NCBI RefSeq assembly: GCF_000380165.1
Contig: NZ_KB904658.1
Span: 1 to 64,000 of the forward strand
Length of the DNA stretch: 64,000 bases
Origin: Wenjunlia vitaminophila DSM 41686
GTDB taxonomy: Bacteria; Actinomycetota; Actinomycetes; Streptomycetales; Streptomycetaceae
Reading direction: 5' to 3'
In this document: one piece after another, positions 45,669-53,476 of the stretch
How positions within the stretch are numbered: the stretch's first letter is position 1
Layout of the letters: each line of letters opens with the position of its first letter
Notes under the pieces: model-generated
Seen by the model: the letters and a program-made list of their open reading frames with translations, nothing else
Told to the model about the DNA's origin: nothing
Database searches by the model: none
Program-made: the position numbers and the translations under genes

Positions 45669-46799
45669 TCAGCCGACGCCGAGACCGGCGTCGTCCACCG
45701 TGGCGCGGCCCTCTTCGCGCAGGACCGTGTTGAGCAGGGTGAGGTCATAGATCCCGGACAGGTCGGCCTCGTCCAACAGGCCCGCTTCGACGGCGTGTTC
45801 CGCCTGGTCGCGCAGGGTGCCGGCGAGCGGGTCGTCCAGGATCTCCACCTGTGCGAAGGCCTGGTCGAGCACCTCGTCGGGCAGGGGCTTGCCGGTCTGC
45901 TCGCCCAGCGCGGAGTTGAGGGTCGCCTTGGCCTGGTCGGGGTGCTGGTTGATCCAGGCGTTGGTGCGCACCGAGCCGCGCAGCACGGCCTCCACCACGT
46001 CCGGGTGTTCCTCCAGGAAGGACTGGGAGACGATGAGGTTGGTCGTGACGAACCTGCCGCCCGGCCACAGCTCCCGCTCGTCCAGGAGCACCTTCCCCCC
46101 GGACGAGACGAGCTTGGCGGCGGTCGGTTCGGGTACCCAGGCCCCGTCCAGGTCGCCGCGCCGGAAGGAGTTGGGGATCTCCTTGTTGTCCTGACGGATG
46201 ACCTTGACGTCGCCGGCCCCGGTCTGGGCGTCCACCCGGTACCCGTGCCCGGACAGGTAGTTCAGCAGCGCCACGTCCTGGGTGTTGCCGAGCTGCGGGG
46301 TGGCGATCCGCTTGCCCTCCAGGTCGTTGCGGTCCCTGACCCGGTCGGGGTTGACCACCAGGGAGGCGCCTCCCGAGGTGGCCCCGGCGACGATCCGCAG
46401 GTTCTCGCCGTGGGAACGGACATAGCCGTTGATCGACGGCGAGGGACCGATCCAGCTCATGTCGATCGACCCGGCGTTGAGCGCCTCGATCGCGGCGGGC
46501 CCCGCGTTGAACACCTGCCGTTTGATCCTCGTGCCGCCCAGTTCCTTGGCGATCAGGCCCTTCTCCAGGCCCACCAGGGGGGTGGCGTGGGTGACGTTGG
46601 CGAAGTACCCCAGGCGCACCTGGTCCGTGCTGAGCGGCTCGGCGCCGGCCGCCACGGGCGCCGGCTCCCCGTCCCCGTCGTCGGCTCGGGAACCGTAGCC
46701 GCAGGCCCCGAGGGCGGCGACCAGCGGGAGGAACAGGACGAGGGCCAGCGCACGGCGCGGGCGGGTGGTTCTGGAACGGGTGGGACGGACGGGGGCCAC
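45669..46799 (-). CDS. ABC transporter substrate-binding lipoprotein, SsuA/NMT1 type
   Basis: This 376-residue lipoprotein has a lipobox at LGAC (Cys33) and a periplasmic-binding-protein type II fold. Conserved SsuA-like segments are VRLGYFANVTHATPLVGLEKG, NAGSIDMSWIGPSPSINGYV, GKRIATPQLGNTQDVAL and FRRGDLDGAWVPEPTAAKL. The GTG at 46799 has AGAGGA 7 bases upstream. It stands 211 bases downstream of cysN on the same strand, so it may have its own promoter. Aliphatic sulfonate or a related anion is the likely ligand. Confidence 0.88.
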   Translation of the reverse strand: MAPVRPTRSRTTRPRRALALVLFLPLVAALGACGYGSRADDGDGEPAPVAAGAEPLSTDQVRLGYFANVTHATPLVGLEKGLIAKELGGTRIKRQVFNAGPAAIEALNAGSIDMSWIGPSPSINGYVRSHGENLRIVAGATSGGASLVVNPDRVRDRNDLEGKRIATPQLGNTQDVALLNYLSGHGYRVDAQTGAGDVKVIRQDNKEIPNSFRRGDLDGAWVPEPTAAKLVSSGGKVLLDERELWPGGRFVTTNLIVSQSFLEEHPDVVEAVLRGSVRTNAWINQHPDQAKATLNSALGEQTGKPLPDEVLDQAFAQVEILDDPLAGTLRDQAEHAVEAGLLDEADLSGIYDLTLLNTVLREEGRATVDDAGLGVG

Positions 46800-47010
46800 G
46801 GGTTTTCCTCTCGGTGGGGCACGCGCCGTTCAGGGCGCGCAGGGCAGGACGGGGGAGCGGCGGAACCGGGCCGTGGGGCCCTGGAACGGAGTCAGCGCGC
46901 ACATCGCGCCACCCCGCCCTGTCCGCTGACCAACCGTCCGCTGCTGACCCAGCCGCCCTGCCGGTCGAACGTGTCGAAGGCACCGGTCACCGTGGTGCCC
47001 GCCCCAGTTG

Positions 47011-48315
47011 TCACCGCGGGTTCCCCCCGGCGAACGCCTCCCCGGCGAGCCCCGCGGTCAGCGTGGTGCCGTCGGCCGGATCGACCAGCAGGAAGGAGCC
47101 GGTGCGCCGGGACTCCGCGTAGGCGTCCAGGGCCAGCGGCTCCGCGGTGCGCAGCACCACCCGGCCGATGTCGTTGACCCGCAGCGCCCCCGGCAGTTCC
47201 TGGCGGGTCAGGGTGTCCACGTCGAGCCGGTACGGGATGTCCTTGACCACGGCCCGCACCGTCCGGGTGGTGTGCTTGACCAGCACCCGGTCACCGGTCC
47301 GCAGTTCCCGCTCGTTCAGGTGGCAGACCATGCCCTCGACGTCCCGGACGGCCCTCGGGGCCGACCCGCTCGGGGCGATGGTGTCCCCACGGGCGACGTC
47401 GAGGTCGTCCGCGAGCCGGACGGTCACCGACTGCGGCGCCCAGGCGACGTCCACCGGCCGGCCCAGCAGGTCGATCCCGGCGATGGTCGAGGTGAGCCCG
47501 GACGGCAGCACGGTGACCGGCTCGCCGACCCGCAGCACGCCCGCGGCGATCTGACCGGCGTAGCCGCGGTAGTCGGGGTGCTCCGCGCTGCGCGGACGGA
47601 TCACGTACTGCACCGGGAAGCGGGCGGCCTCGGCCCCGGGGTCGGACCCCACCGGCACGGTCTCCAGGTGCTCGAGCAGCGTGGGGCCGCCGTACCAGTC
47701 CATCCGCGCCGAGGGAGCCACCACGTTGTCCCCGGCCAGCGCGGAGATCGGCACCGCGGTGACCTCGGGGACGCCGAGCGACGCCGCGTAACGGGTGAAC
47801 TCCTCGGCGATGGCCGCGAAGACCGGCTCCGCGTGGTCCACCAGGTCCATCTTGTTCACCGCGAGCACCAGGTGGGGGACCCGCAGCAGGGCGGCGACCG
47901 CGGCGTGGCGACGGGTCTGCTCCACCACCCCGTTGCGGGCGTCCACCAGGACCACGGCCAGCTCCGCGGTGGACGCCCCGGTGACCATGTTCCGGGTGTA
48001 CTGCACGTGCCCGGGGGTGTCGGCCAGGATGAACCGGCGGCGGGGGGTGGCGAAGTACCGGTACGCCACGTCGATGGTGATGCCCTGTTCGCGTTCCGCC
48101 CGCAGCCCGTCGGTGAGCAGCGCGAGGTCGGGCGCCGTCGCACCGCGGCTGCGCGAGGCGTGTTCCACCGCCTCCAACTGGTCGGCCAGGATCGACTTGG
48201 AGTCGTGCAGCAGCCGGCCCACCAGGGTGGACTTGCCGTCGTCCACGGAACCGGCGGTGGCGAGGCGCAGCAGCGGGGCGTTGGCCACCCGGGTCTCCTC
48301 GGTGATCGTGCTCAT
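47011..48315 (-). CDS. cysN: sulfate adenylyltransferase subunit 1 (GTPase)
   Basis: This 434-residue translational-GTPase-like subunit of ATP sulfurylase couples GTP hydrolysis to APS formation by CysD. G1 is GSVDDGKSTL, G3 DTPGH and G4 NKMD, and the EF-Tu-like domain 2/3 follows (TGDRVLVKHTTRTV). It lacks a C-terminal CysC domain; a separate cysC is upstream. The ATG at 48315 follows the cysD stop after a single base. Confidence 0.95.
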   Translation of the reverse strand: MSTITEETRVANAPLLRLATAGSVDDGKSTLVGRLLHDSKSILADQLEAVEHASRSRGATAPDLALLTDGLRAEREQGITIDVAYRYFATPRRRFILADTPGHVQYTRNMVTGASTAELAVVLVDARNGVVEQTRRHAAVAALLRVPHLVLAVNKMDLVDHAEPVFAAIAEEFTRYAASLGVPEVTAVPISALAGDNVVAPSARMDWYGGPTLLEHLETVPVGSDPGAEAARFPVQYVIRPRSAEHPDYRGYAGQIAAGVLRVGEPVTVLPSGLTSTIAGIDLLGRPVDVAWAPQSVTVRLADDLDVARGDTIAPSGSAPRAVRDVEGMVCHLNERELRTGDRVLVKHTTRTVRAVVKDIPYRLDVDTLTRQELPGALRVNDIGRVVLRTAEPLALDAYAESRRTGSFLLVDPADGTTLTAGLAGEAFAGGNPR

Positions 48316-48316
48316 G

Positions 48317-49255
48317 CTAGAAGTACCCCTCGCGCTTGCGGTCCTCCATGGCGGCCTCGGACAGCCGGTCGTCGGCCCTGGTCGCGCCGCGCTCGGTGAG
48401 CCGGCTCGCCGTGATCTCGCTGATCACCTGCTCGACGGTGGTGGCGTCGGACTCCACCGCGCCGGTGCAGGACATGTCACCGACGGTGCGGTAGCGCACC
48501 GTGCGCGGTTCCACCGCCTCGCCGTCCCCCGGGCCGCCCCAGTCGCCGGGCGCCAACCACATCCCGGCGCGCCGGAACACCTCCCGCCGGTGCGCGAAGT
48601 AGATCTCCGGAAGCGCGATCCGCTCCCGCAGCACGTACTGCCACACGTCCAGCTCGGTCCAGTTCGACAGCGGGAACACCCGCACGTGCTCCCCGGGCGC
48701 GTACCTGCCGTTGTAGAGCTGCCACAGCTCGGGACGCTGCCGGCGGGGGTCCCAGGCCCCGAACTCGTCCCGCAGCGAGAACACCCGCTCCTTGGCGCGC
48801 GCCTTCTCCTCGTCCCGGCGGCCACCGCCGAACACCGCGTCGAAGCCGCCCCGCTCGATGGCGTCGAGCAGCGGGACGGTCTGCAACGGGTTGCGGGTGC
48901 CGTCCGGGCGCTCCCGCAACCTGCCCTCGTCGATGTACCGCTGGACGCTGGCCACCACCAGACGCAGCCCGTGTTCCGCGACCACCCGGTCCCGGTAGGC
49001 GATGACCTCGGGGAAGTTGTGCCCGGTGTCCACGTGCAGCAGGGCGAACGGGACCGGGGCCGGCCAGAACGCCTTCAGCGCCAGGTGCAGCATGGTGATC
49101 GAGTCCTTGCCACCGGAGAACAGCAGCACCGGGCGCTCGAACTCGCCGGCCACCTCGCGGAAGATGTGCACCGCTTCGGACTCCAGGGTGTCCAGGTGGC
49201 TGAGGGTGTGCGGTTCCTGCTGTCCGCGCGTGGTCGCGGTCGCGGCGGTCGTCAT
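48317..49255 (-). CDS. cysD: sulfate adenylyltransferase subunit 2
   Basis: This 312-residue PP-loop enzyme forms adenosine 5'-phosphosulfate from ATP and sulfate together with CysN. The PP-loop is LLFSGGKDSITML; HVDTGHNFPEVI, FGGGRRDEEKARAKER and the C-terminal RKREGYF are family hallmarks. The ATG at 49255 has GGAGGG 6 bases upstream and overlaps the stop of a 28-codon frame as ATGA. Confidence 0.96.
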   Translation of the reverse strand: MTTAATATTRGQQEPHTLSHLDTLESEAVHIFREVAGEFERPVLLFSGGKDSITMLHLALKAFWPAPVPFALLHVDTGHNFPEVIAYRDRVVAEHGLRLVVASVQRYIDEGRLRERPDGTRNPLQTVPLLDAIERGGFDAVFGGGRRDEEKARAKERVFSLRDEFGAWDPRRQRPELWQLYNGRYAPGEHVRVFPLSNWTELDVWQYVLRERIALPEIYFAHRREVFRRAGMWLAPGDWGGPGDGEAVEPRTVRYRTVGDMSCTGAVESDATTVEQVISEITASRLTERGATRADDRLSEAAMEDRKREGYF

Positions 49256-49338
49256 GCTGCGCCCTCCGGTTTCCGGTGCGAAGTGCCGTTCGTCTGTCCT
49301 CCGCCGCGCCGGGGGCGCCGCGGCCGGGCGCCGTTCAT
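49252..49338 (-). CDS. 28-residue micro-ORF bridging cysC and cysD
   Basis: An ATG (49338) overlaps the cysC stop as ATGA, and the frame ends in a TGA that overlaps the cysD ATG, also as ATGA. The peptide is short, Arg/Gly-rich and of no known family (ends RKPEGAA). Exact four-base overlaps on both sides fit a coupling ORF that carries ribosomes across the otherwise untranslated 79-base gap. It could also be chance in GC-rich DNA. The GGAGGG that serves cysD lies within its last codons. Confidence 0.4.
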   Translation of the reverse strand: MNGARPRRPRRGGGQTNGTSHRKPEGAA

Positions 49339-49922
49339 GCCAGCCCCCGTTGGTCGAGCAGCTCCCGCAGCGCGGCCACCGACTCCTGGACCGTCTGCCG
49401 GTGCGCCTCGACCCGCAGGTCCGGGTCGGCCGGGACCTCGTACGGGTCGTCCACCCCGGTGAGCCCGGAGAGCTGGCCGGCCCGCTGCCTGGCGTACAGG
49501 CCCTTGACGTCCCGGTCCGCGCAGACGTCCACCGGCGTGGCCACGTGCACCTCGAGGAACGGGGTGCCGGTGCCCCGGTGGTGCTCGCGCACCGACCGCC
49601 GGCTGTCCGCGTACGGGGCGATCACCGGGGCGAGCACCTTCACCCCGTGTGAGGCCAGCAGTTCGGCGACGAAGCCGATCCGCCGCACGTTGAGGTGCCG
49701 GTCCTCGCGGGAGAAGCCGAGCCCGGCGGAGAGGAAGGCGCGCACCTCGTCCCCGTCGAGCACCTCCACCCGGTGGCCGTCCGCCCGCAGTTGGGACGCC
49801 AGCGCCTCGGCGATGGTGGTCTTGCCCGCGCTCGGCAGGCCGGTGAGCCACACCGTGGCGCCCCGCTGCCGCACGTCCGCCGGGTGCGCTGCCCGCTCCC
49901 CGGTCCGCTGTTCGCTCGTCAT
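49335..49922 (-). CDS. cysC: adenylyl-sulfate kinase
   Basis: This 195-residue APS kinase makes PAPS. The P-loop is TGLPSAGKTT; LDGDEVRAFLS, GFSREDRHLNVRRIGFVA and DVKGLYARQRAG are conserved family segments. The ATG at 49922 overlaps the cysH stop as ATGA. It sits in an operon with an APS-type reductase, so PAPS may serve sulfotransferases or other uses rather than assimilation. Confidence 0.95.
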   Translation of the reverse strand: MTSEQRTGERAAHPADVRQRGATVWLTGLPSAGKTTIAEALASQLRADGHRVEVLDGDEVRAFLSAGLGFSREDRHLNVRRIGFVAELLASHGVKVLAPVIAPYADSRRSVREHHRGTGTPFLEVHVATPVDVCADRDVKGLYARQRAGQLSGLTGVDDPYEVPADPDLRVEAHRQTVQESVAALRELLDQRGLA

Positions 49923-50623
49923 GTGTGCAGTCCGCATTCGGTCTTGGCCAGGCCGGCCCAACGACCGGCCCGGGCGTCCTCCCCGTCCACCACCCGACGG
50001 GTGCACGGCGCGCAGCCCACCGAGCGGTAGCCGTCGGTCAGCAGCGGGTTGGTGAGCACCGCGTGCTCGGCGACGTAGGCGTCCACGTCGTCCTGGGTCC
50101 ACCGGGCGATCGGGGAGACCTTCACCTTGCCCCGGCGGGCGTCCCAGCCCACGACGGGGGTGTTCGCCCGGGTCGGCGCCTCGTCCCGGCGCAGCCCGGT
50201 CGCCCAGGCGTGGTAGCCGGCGAGGCCCTCGCGCAGCGGCTCCACCTTGCGCAGGGCGCAGCACCGTTCCGGGTCGCGGTCGTGCAGCCGGGGGCCGTAC
50301 TCGGCGTCCTGCTCGGCGACGGTGAGCCGCGGGGTCAGGGTGATCACGTTGACGTCGTGGACCGCGGCCACCGCGTCCCGGGTGCCGATGGTCTCCGGGA
50401 AGTGGTAGCCGGTGTCCAGGAACACCACGTCCACGCCGGGCAGGACCCGGGACGCGAGGTGGGTCACCACCGCGTCCTCCATCGAGGACGTCACGCAGAA
50501 CCGGCTGCCGAACTCCTCGGCCGCCCAGCGCAGGACCTCGAGCGCGGGCGCCTCCTCCAGCTCACGGCCGGCCCGCAGCGCCAGCTCCCTGAGCTCCTCC
50601 GGGGTGCGCTCAGCGGTGCTCAC
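49919..50623 (-). CDS. cysH: adenylyl-sulfate (APS) reductase, assimilatory, [4Fe-4S]
   Basis: This 234-residue reductase converts APS to sulfite. The iron-sulfur cysteines of APS-type enzymes are present as Cys121/122 (ERCCALRKVEPL) and Cys204/207 (GCAPCTRRV). The redox-active Cys230 lies in the C-terminal ECGLHT. This pattern distinguishes it from PAPS reductases, which lack the cluster. The GTG at 50623 overlaps the zinc-ribbon gene by 14 bases; the stop overlaps cysC. Confidence 0.94.
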   Translation of the reverse strand: MSTAERTPEELRELALRAGRELEEAPALEVLRWAAEEFGSRFCVTSSMEDAVVTHLASRVLPGVDVVFLDTGYHFPETIGTRDAVAAVHDVNVITLTPRLTVAEQDAEYGPRLHDRDPERCCALRKVEPLREGLAGYHAWATGLRRDEAPTRANTPVVGWDARRGKVKVSPIARWTQDDVDAYVAEHAVLTNPLLTDGYRSVGCAPCTRRVVDGEDARAGRWAGLAKTECGLHT

Positions 50624-50855
50624 CGGGGTCCCCCTCTCCGATCGGTCGGTGGTCCGCGCCGGTGGACGTCCGGTGGGCGGTGGTCCTGACGTCGGGCCCG
50701 CCCGGGCGACCCGGGGCGAGGAGGCCGAGGAACGACAGTCGGAACGCGCGGGCGCAGGACGCGCAGTCCCAGGTGCCGGGGCCGCTCCCGGACGGGCGCA
50801 GGTCCTCCTCGCCGCAGTAGGGGCAGTGGAACGGCGTCATCCGCTGGTCGGTCAC
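50610..50855 (-). CDS. small zinc-ribbon protein of the sulfur operon
   Basis: This 81-residue protein has a compact CPYC...CASC ribbon (Cys11/14 and 31/34) followed by RAFRLSFLGL and a disordered tail. Zinc or an Fe-S centre could be bound. The GTG at 50855 overlaps the sulfite reductase stop as GTGA and has AGGAGG 7 bases upstream. The position between sulfite reductase and cysH recurs in actinobacteria as far as I recall, which suggests an accessory or maturation role in sulfite reduction. No function is established to my knowledge. Confidence 0.75.
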   Translation of the reverse strand: MTDQRMTPFHCPYCGEEDLRPSGSGPGTWDCASCARAFRLSFLGLLAPGRPGGPDVRTTAHRTSTGADHRPIGEGDPGEHR

Positions 50856-52642
50856 CGCAGGGCCTCCTGGTCGGCGCGGGCCGCCCACTGGGCGAACCGC
50901 TCGTCCCCCTGGCGCTCGGCCCGGTAGCGCAGGAGCAACCTCTCGACGTAGTCGGGGAGTTCGTCGGCGGTGACCTTCAGGCCGCGCACCTTGCGGCCGA
51001 GGCCCGGCTCCAGTCCCAGGGCCCCGCCGAGGTGGACCTGGTAACCCTCCACCTGGCGTCCCTGGTCGTCGGTGACCAACTGTCCCTTGAGGCCGATGTC
51101 CGCGACCTGGATGCGGGCGCAGGCGTTCGGGCAGCCGTTGATGTTGACGCTGATCGGCTGGTCGTAGTCGGGCAGCCGACGCTCCAGCTCCTCGATGAGC
51201 AGTTCACCGCGGGCCTTGGTCTCCACGATGGCGAGCTTGCAGAACTCGATCCCGGTGCAGGCCATGGTCCCCCGCCTGAACGGCGACGGGTTGACCCGAA
51301 GACCCAGCGCCTCCAGTCCGTTGACCAGGGACGCCACCCGGTCGCCCGCGACGTCCAACACGATCATCTTCTGTTCGACGGTGGTCCGCAGCCGCCCCGA
51401 GCCGTGACCGGCGGCCAGCTCCGCCACCTTGGTGAGGGTGGCCCCGTCCATCCGGCCGACCCGGGGGGCGAAGCCGACGTAGTAGCGCCCGTCCCGCTGC
51501 CGGTGGACCCCGACGTGGTCCCGCCACTGCCCGGCGGGCTGCTCGGGGGCGGGGCCGTCGGCCAACCGCCGTCCCAGGTACTCGTCCTGGAGGACCTGGC
51601 GGAAGCGTTCCGGGCCCCAGTCGGCGACCAGGAACTTCAGCCGGGCCCTGTTCCGCAGCCGGCGGTAGCCGTAGTCGCGGAAGATGCCGACCACCCCGGC
51701 CCACACCTCGGGCACCTCGGCGAGCGGAACCCAGGCGCCCAGTCGGACACCGAGCCTGGGGTTGGTGGACAGGCCGCCGCCGACCCACAGGTCGAACCCG
51801 GGGCCGAGTTCGGGGTGGCGCACCCCCACGAACGCGACGTCGTTGATCTCGTGCACCACGTCGAGCTGCGGGGAGCCGGAGATCGCGGTCTTGAACTTGC
51901 GCGGCAGGTTGGAGAACTCCCTGCTGCCGATGTACCGGTCGTGGATCTCCTCGATGGCCGGGGTCCCGTCGATGATCTCGTCCTCGGCGATGCCGGCCAC
52001 GGGGGAGCCGACGATGACCCTCGGGGTGTCCCCGCACGCCTCCGTGGTGGACAGACCCACCCCTTCGAGACGGCGCCAGATCTCCGGCACGTCCTCGATC
52101 CGTATCCAGTGGAGCTGGATGTTCTGGCGGTCGGTGATGTCCGCGGTGCCCCGGGCGAACTCCTCCGAGACCTCACCGATGGTGCGCAACTGGGACACCG
52201 TCAGCCGTCCGCCGTCGATCCGGACGCGGAGCATGAAGTACTCGTCGTCGAGTTCGTGCGGTTCCAGGACGGCAGTCCTGCCGCCGTCGATGCCGGGCCG
52301 TCGCTGGGTGTACAGCCCCCACCAGCGCATGCGCCCGCGCAGGTCGGCCGGGTCGATGGAGTCGAAGCCCCGCTGCGCGTACACCGTCTCAATGCGTGTC
52401 CGCACGTTGAGACCGTCGTCGTCCTTCTTGGTCTGCTCGTTGGCGTTCAGCGGGGTGAAGTGGCCCATCGCCCACTGGCCCTCGCCGCGGTGCCGCCCCG
52501 TCCTGCCGCCCGCGACCGCGGTGCCCTCCGGGGCGCCGCCGGCACGCCGCGCCGCCGGTGCCGTCGCCGGGACGGCCGCACGGCGCGCCGTGGCCGGCTC
52601 GGGTGAGGTGGCGTCACTAGGGGGTTGCGTGCTGGCGGCCAT
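50852..52642 (-). CDS. sir: ferredoxin-dependent sulfite reductase (sirohaem, [4Fe-4S])
   Basis: This 596-residue nitrite/sulfite reductase reduces sulfite to sulfide. Cluster and sirohaem ligands are Cys462, Cys468 (ACTGIEFCK), Cys504 and Cys508 (NGCPNACAR). Tyr111 (WWGLYTQR) and Cys203 (TEACGDTPR) have the same 92-residue separation as the covalent Tyr-Cys pair of M. tuberculosis SirA, which argues for sulfite rather than nitrite as substrate. A 55-residue disordered lead precedes the domain. The ATG at 52642 has AAGGA 5 bases upstream. It is the first large gene of the cys operon, behind a leader peptide and two hairpins. Confidence 0.93.
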   Translation of the reverse strand: MAASTQPPSDATSPEPATARRAAVPATAPAARRAGGAPEGTAVAGGRTGRHRGEGQWAMGHFTPLNANEQTKKDDDGLNVRTRIETVYAQRGFDSIDPADLRGRMRWWGLYTQRRPGIDGGRTAVLEPHELDDEYFMLRVRIDGGRLTVSQLRTIGEVSEEFARGTADITDRQNIQLHWIRIEDVPEIWRRLEGVGLSTTEACGDTPRVIVGSPVAGIAEDEIIDGTPAIEEIHDRYIGSREFSNLPRKFKTAISGSPQLDVVHEINDVAFVGVRHPELGPGFDLWVGGGLSTNPRLGVRLGAWVPLAEVPEVWAGVVGIFRDYGYRRLRNRARLKFLVADWGPERFRQVLQDEYLGRRLADGPAPEQPAGQWRDHVGVHRQRDGRYYVGFAPRVGRMDGATLTKVAELAAGHGSGRLRTTVEQKMIVLDVAGDRVASLVNGLEALGLRVNPSPFRRGTMACTGIEFCKLAIVETKARGELLIEELERRLPDYDQPISVNINGCPNACARIQVADIGLKGQLVTDDQGRQVEGYQVHLGGALGLEPGLGRKVRGLKVTADELPDYVERLLLRYRAERQGDERFAQWAARADQEALR

Positions 52643-52685
52643 GGTGATCCTTGTCAGCGAACAGGCAGGTAGGCAGGGGTGTACG

Positions 52686-52728
52686 GTGCCCGCGGAAGGG
52701 CACGGCCAGGGAGACCGCACGGGCGGTC
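52686..52728 (-). promoter_or_regulatory. two hairpins in the sulfite reductase mRNA leader
   Basis: Stems GTGCCC/GGGCAC (52686-52691 with 52698-52703) and GACCGC/GCGGTC (52713-52718 with 52723-52728) lie between the leader peptide stop and the reductase start. The layout of short peptide, hairpins and structural gene resembles an attenuator. Confidence 0.4.
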
Positions 52729-52813
52729 GGAGTGAGGGGAACGCGGTGGCCCGACGGGGCGTCCGCCCGTCCGCGGCGCTGCGGAGGGCGAGGGACGGTG
52801 CCGTGGGAAGGGC

Positions 52814-52897
52814 TCAGTTCACCGGACAGATGGCGCTGGACATGCGGCCGAGGTCGACGTGGAGTCGACCAACCAGGTCAGTACCGGCGCTGGGCAT
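52814..52897 (-). CDS. putative leader peptide upstream of the cys operon
   Basis: This 27-residue frame starts at ATG 52897 (or 44 residues from ATG 52948). Its C-terminal half LVGRLHVDLGRMSSAICPVN matches the actinobacterial putative leader peptide pattern (RLHVDL...SSAIC) that I recall upstream of sulfur-metabolism genes in Streptomyces. It has a single Cys codon four residues from the end. Cysteine-responsive attenuation by such peptides is known for mycobacterial poly-Cys leaders; here it is an inference. No strong ribosome-binding site is visible. Confidence 0.65.
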   Translation of the reverse strand: MPSAGTDLVGRLHVDLGRMSSAICPVN

Positions 52898-53033
52898 GTC
52901 GGAAAGAGTCGCACGCCGATCTCCGGGCAGTCCACTGGTATCCGTCATGTGGACGATTAGTGCTCGTATGTTGAGACCTGTACGGGGGAGGGTGACCGGC
53001 TGCGCGCCCCGCCACCGGACGGCAGTGCCGGGG

Positions 53034-53393
53034 TCAGTCGTGCGCGGGCCTGTGGGTGAGGTGATGGTCGGCCAGGCTGAGGGCCTCGTCCACGACGCGG
53101 CGGAGGTGCCCGTCGGACAGGGTGTAGATGACGCGGCGTCCTTCCTTGCGGGTGTGGACCAGGCCACTCAGGCGCAGCCGTGCCAGATGCTGGCTGACGG
53201 CGGGCCGCTGGGCGCCACACGCCTCGGTCAGGGTGGTCACGTCGGCCTCCTGCTGCGCGAGGGCGTGCAACAGGGTGAGGCGGGTGCGGTCGCCGAGGAG
53301 GGCGAGGATCTCCGCGGCGAGGGAGAACTGTTCCTCGCCCGGGTTGCGCGGGTGCGCATCGTGTGCAGTTGATAGGTGCATGCGTGCATCCAT
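53034..53393 (-). CDS. ArsR/SmtB-family metal-responsive repressor
   Basis: This 119-residue winged-helix repressor has a recognition region with ALLGDRTRLTLLHALAQQEADVTTLTEACGAQRPAVSQHLARL and a beta-wing KEGRRVIYTL. A His-rich C-terminus (DHHLTHRPAHD) could form the metal site of SmtB-type alpha5 sensors, with Asp and His pairs at typical spacing. The ATG at 53393 is used; ATG 53381 is equally possible. It is divergent from a CDF metal exporter, so zinc- or cobalt-relieved repression of that gene is likely. Confidence 0.85.
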   Translation of the reverse strand: MDARMHLSTAHDAHPRNPGEEQFSLAAEILALLGDRTRLTLLHALAQQEADVTTLTEACGAQRPAVSQHLARLRLSGLVHTRKEGRRVIYTLSDGHLRRVVDEALSLADHHLTHRPAHD

Positions 53394-53398
53394 ACGCA
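53381..53398. promoter_or_regulatory. possible ArsR operator
   Basis: An inverted repeat TGCGT-N8-ACGCA covers the arsR start codon in the divergent arsR/CDF region, next to a CATTAT -10-like element for arsR. The imperfect symmetry makes this a weak call. Confidence 0.3.
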
Positions 53399-53476
53399 CA
53401 TAATGAGGGCGTGCCGCTCCGATGTCCACCGCGGGGCGGCTTCGCCCTGCCCTCGCATGCGCACGAGGAGGAACAC

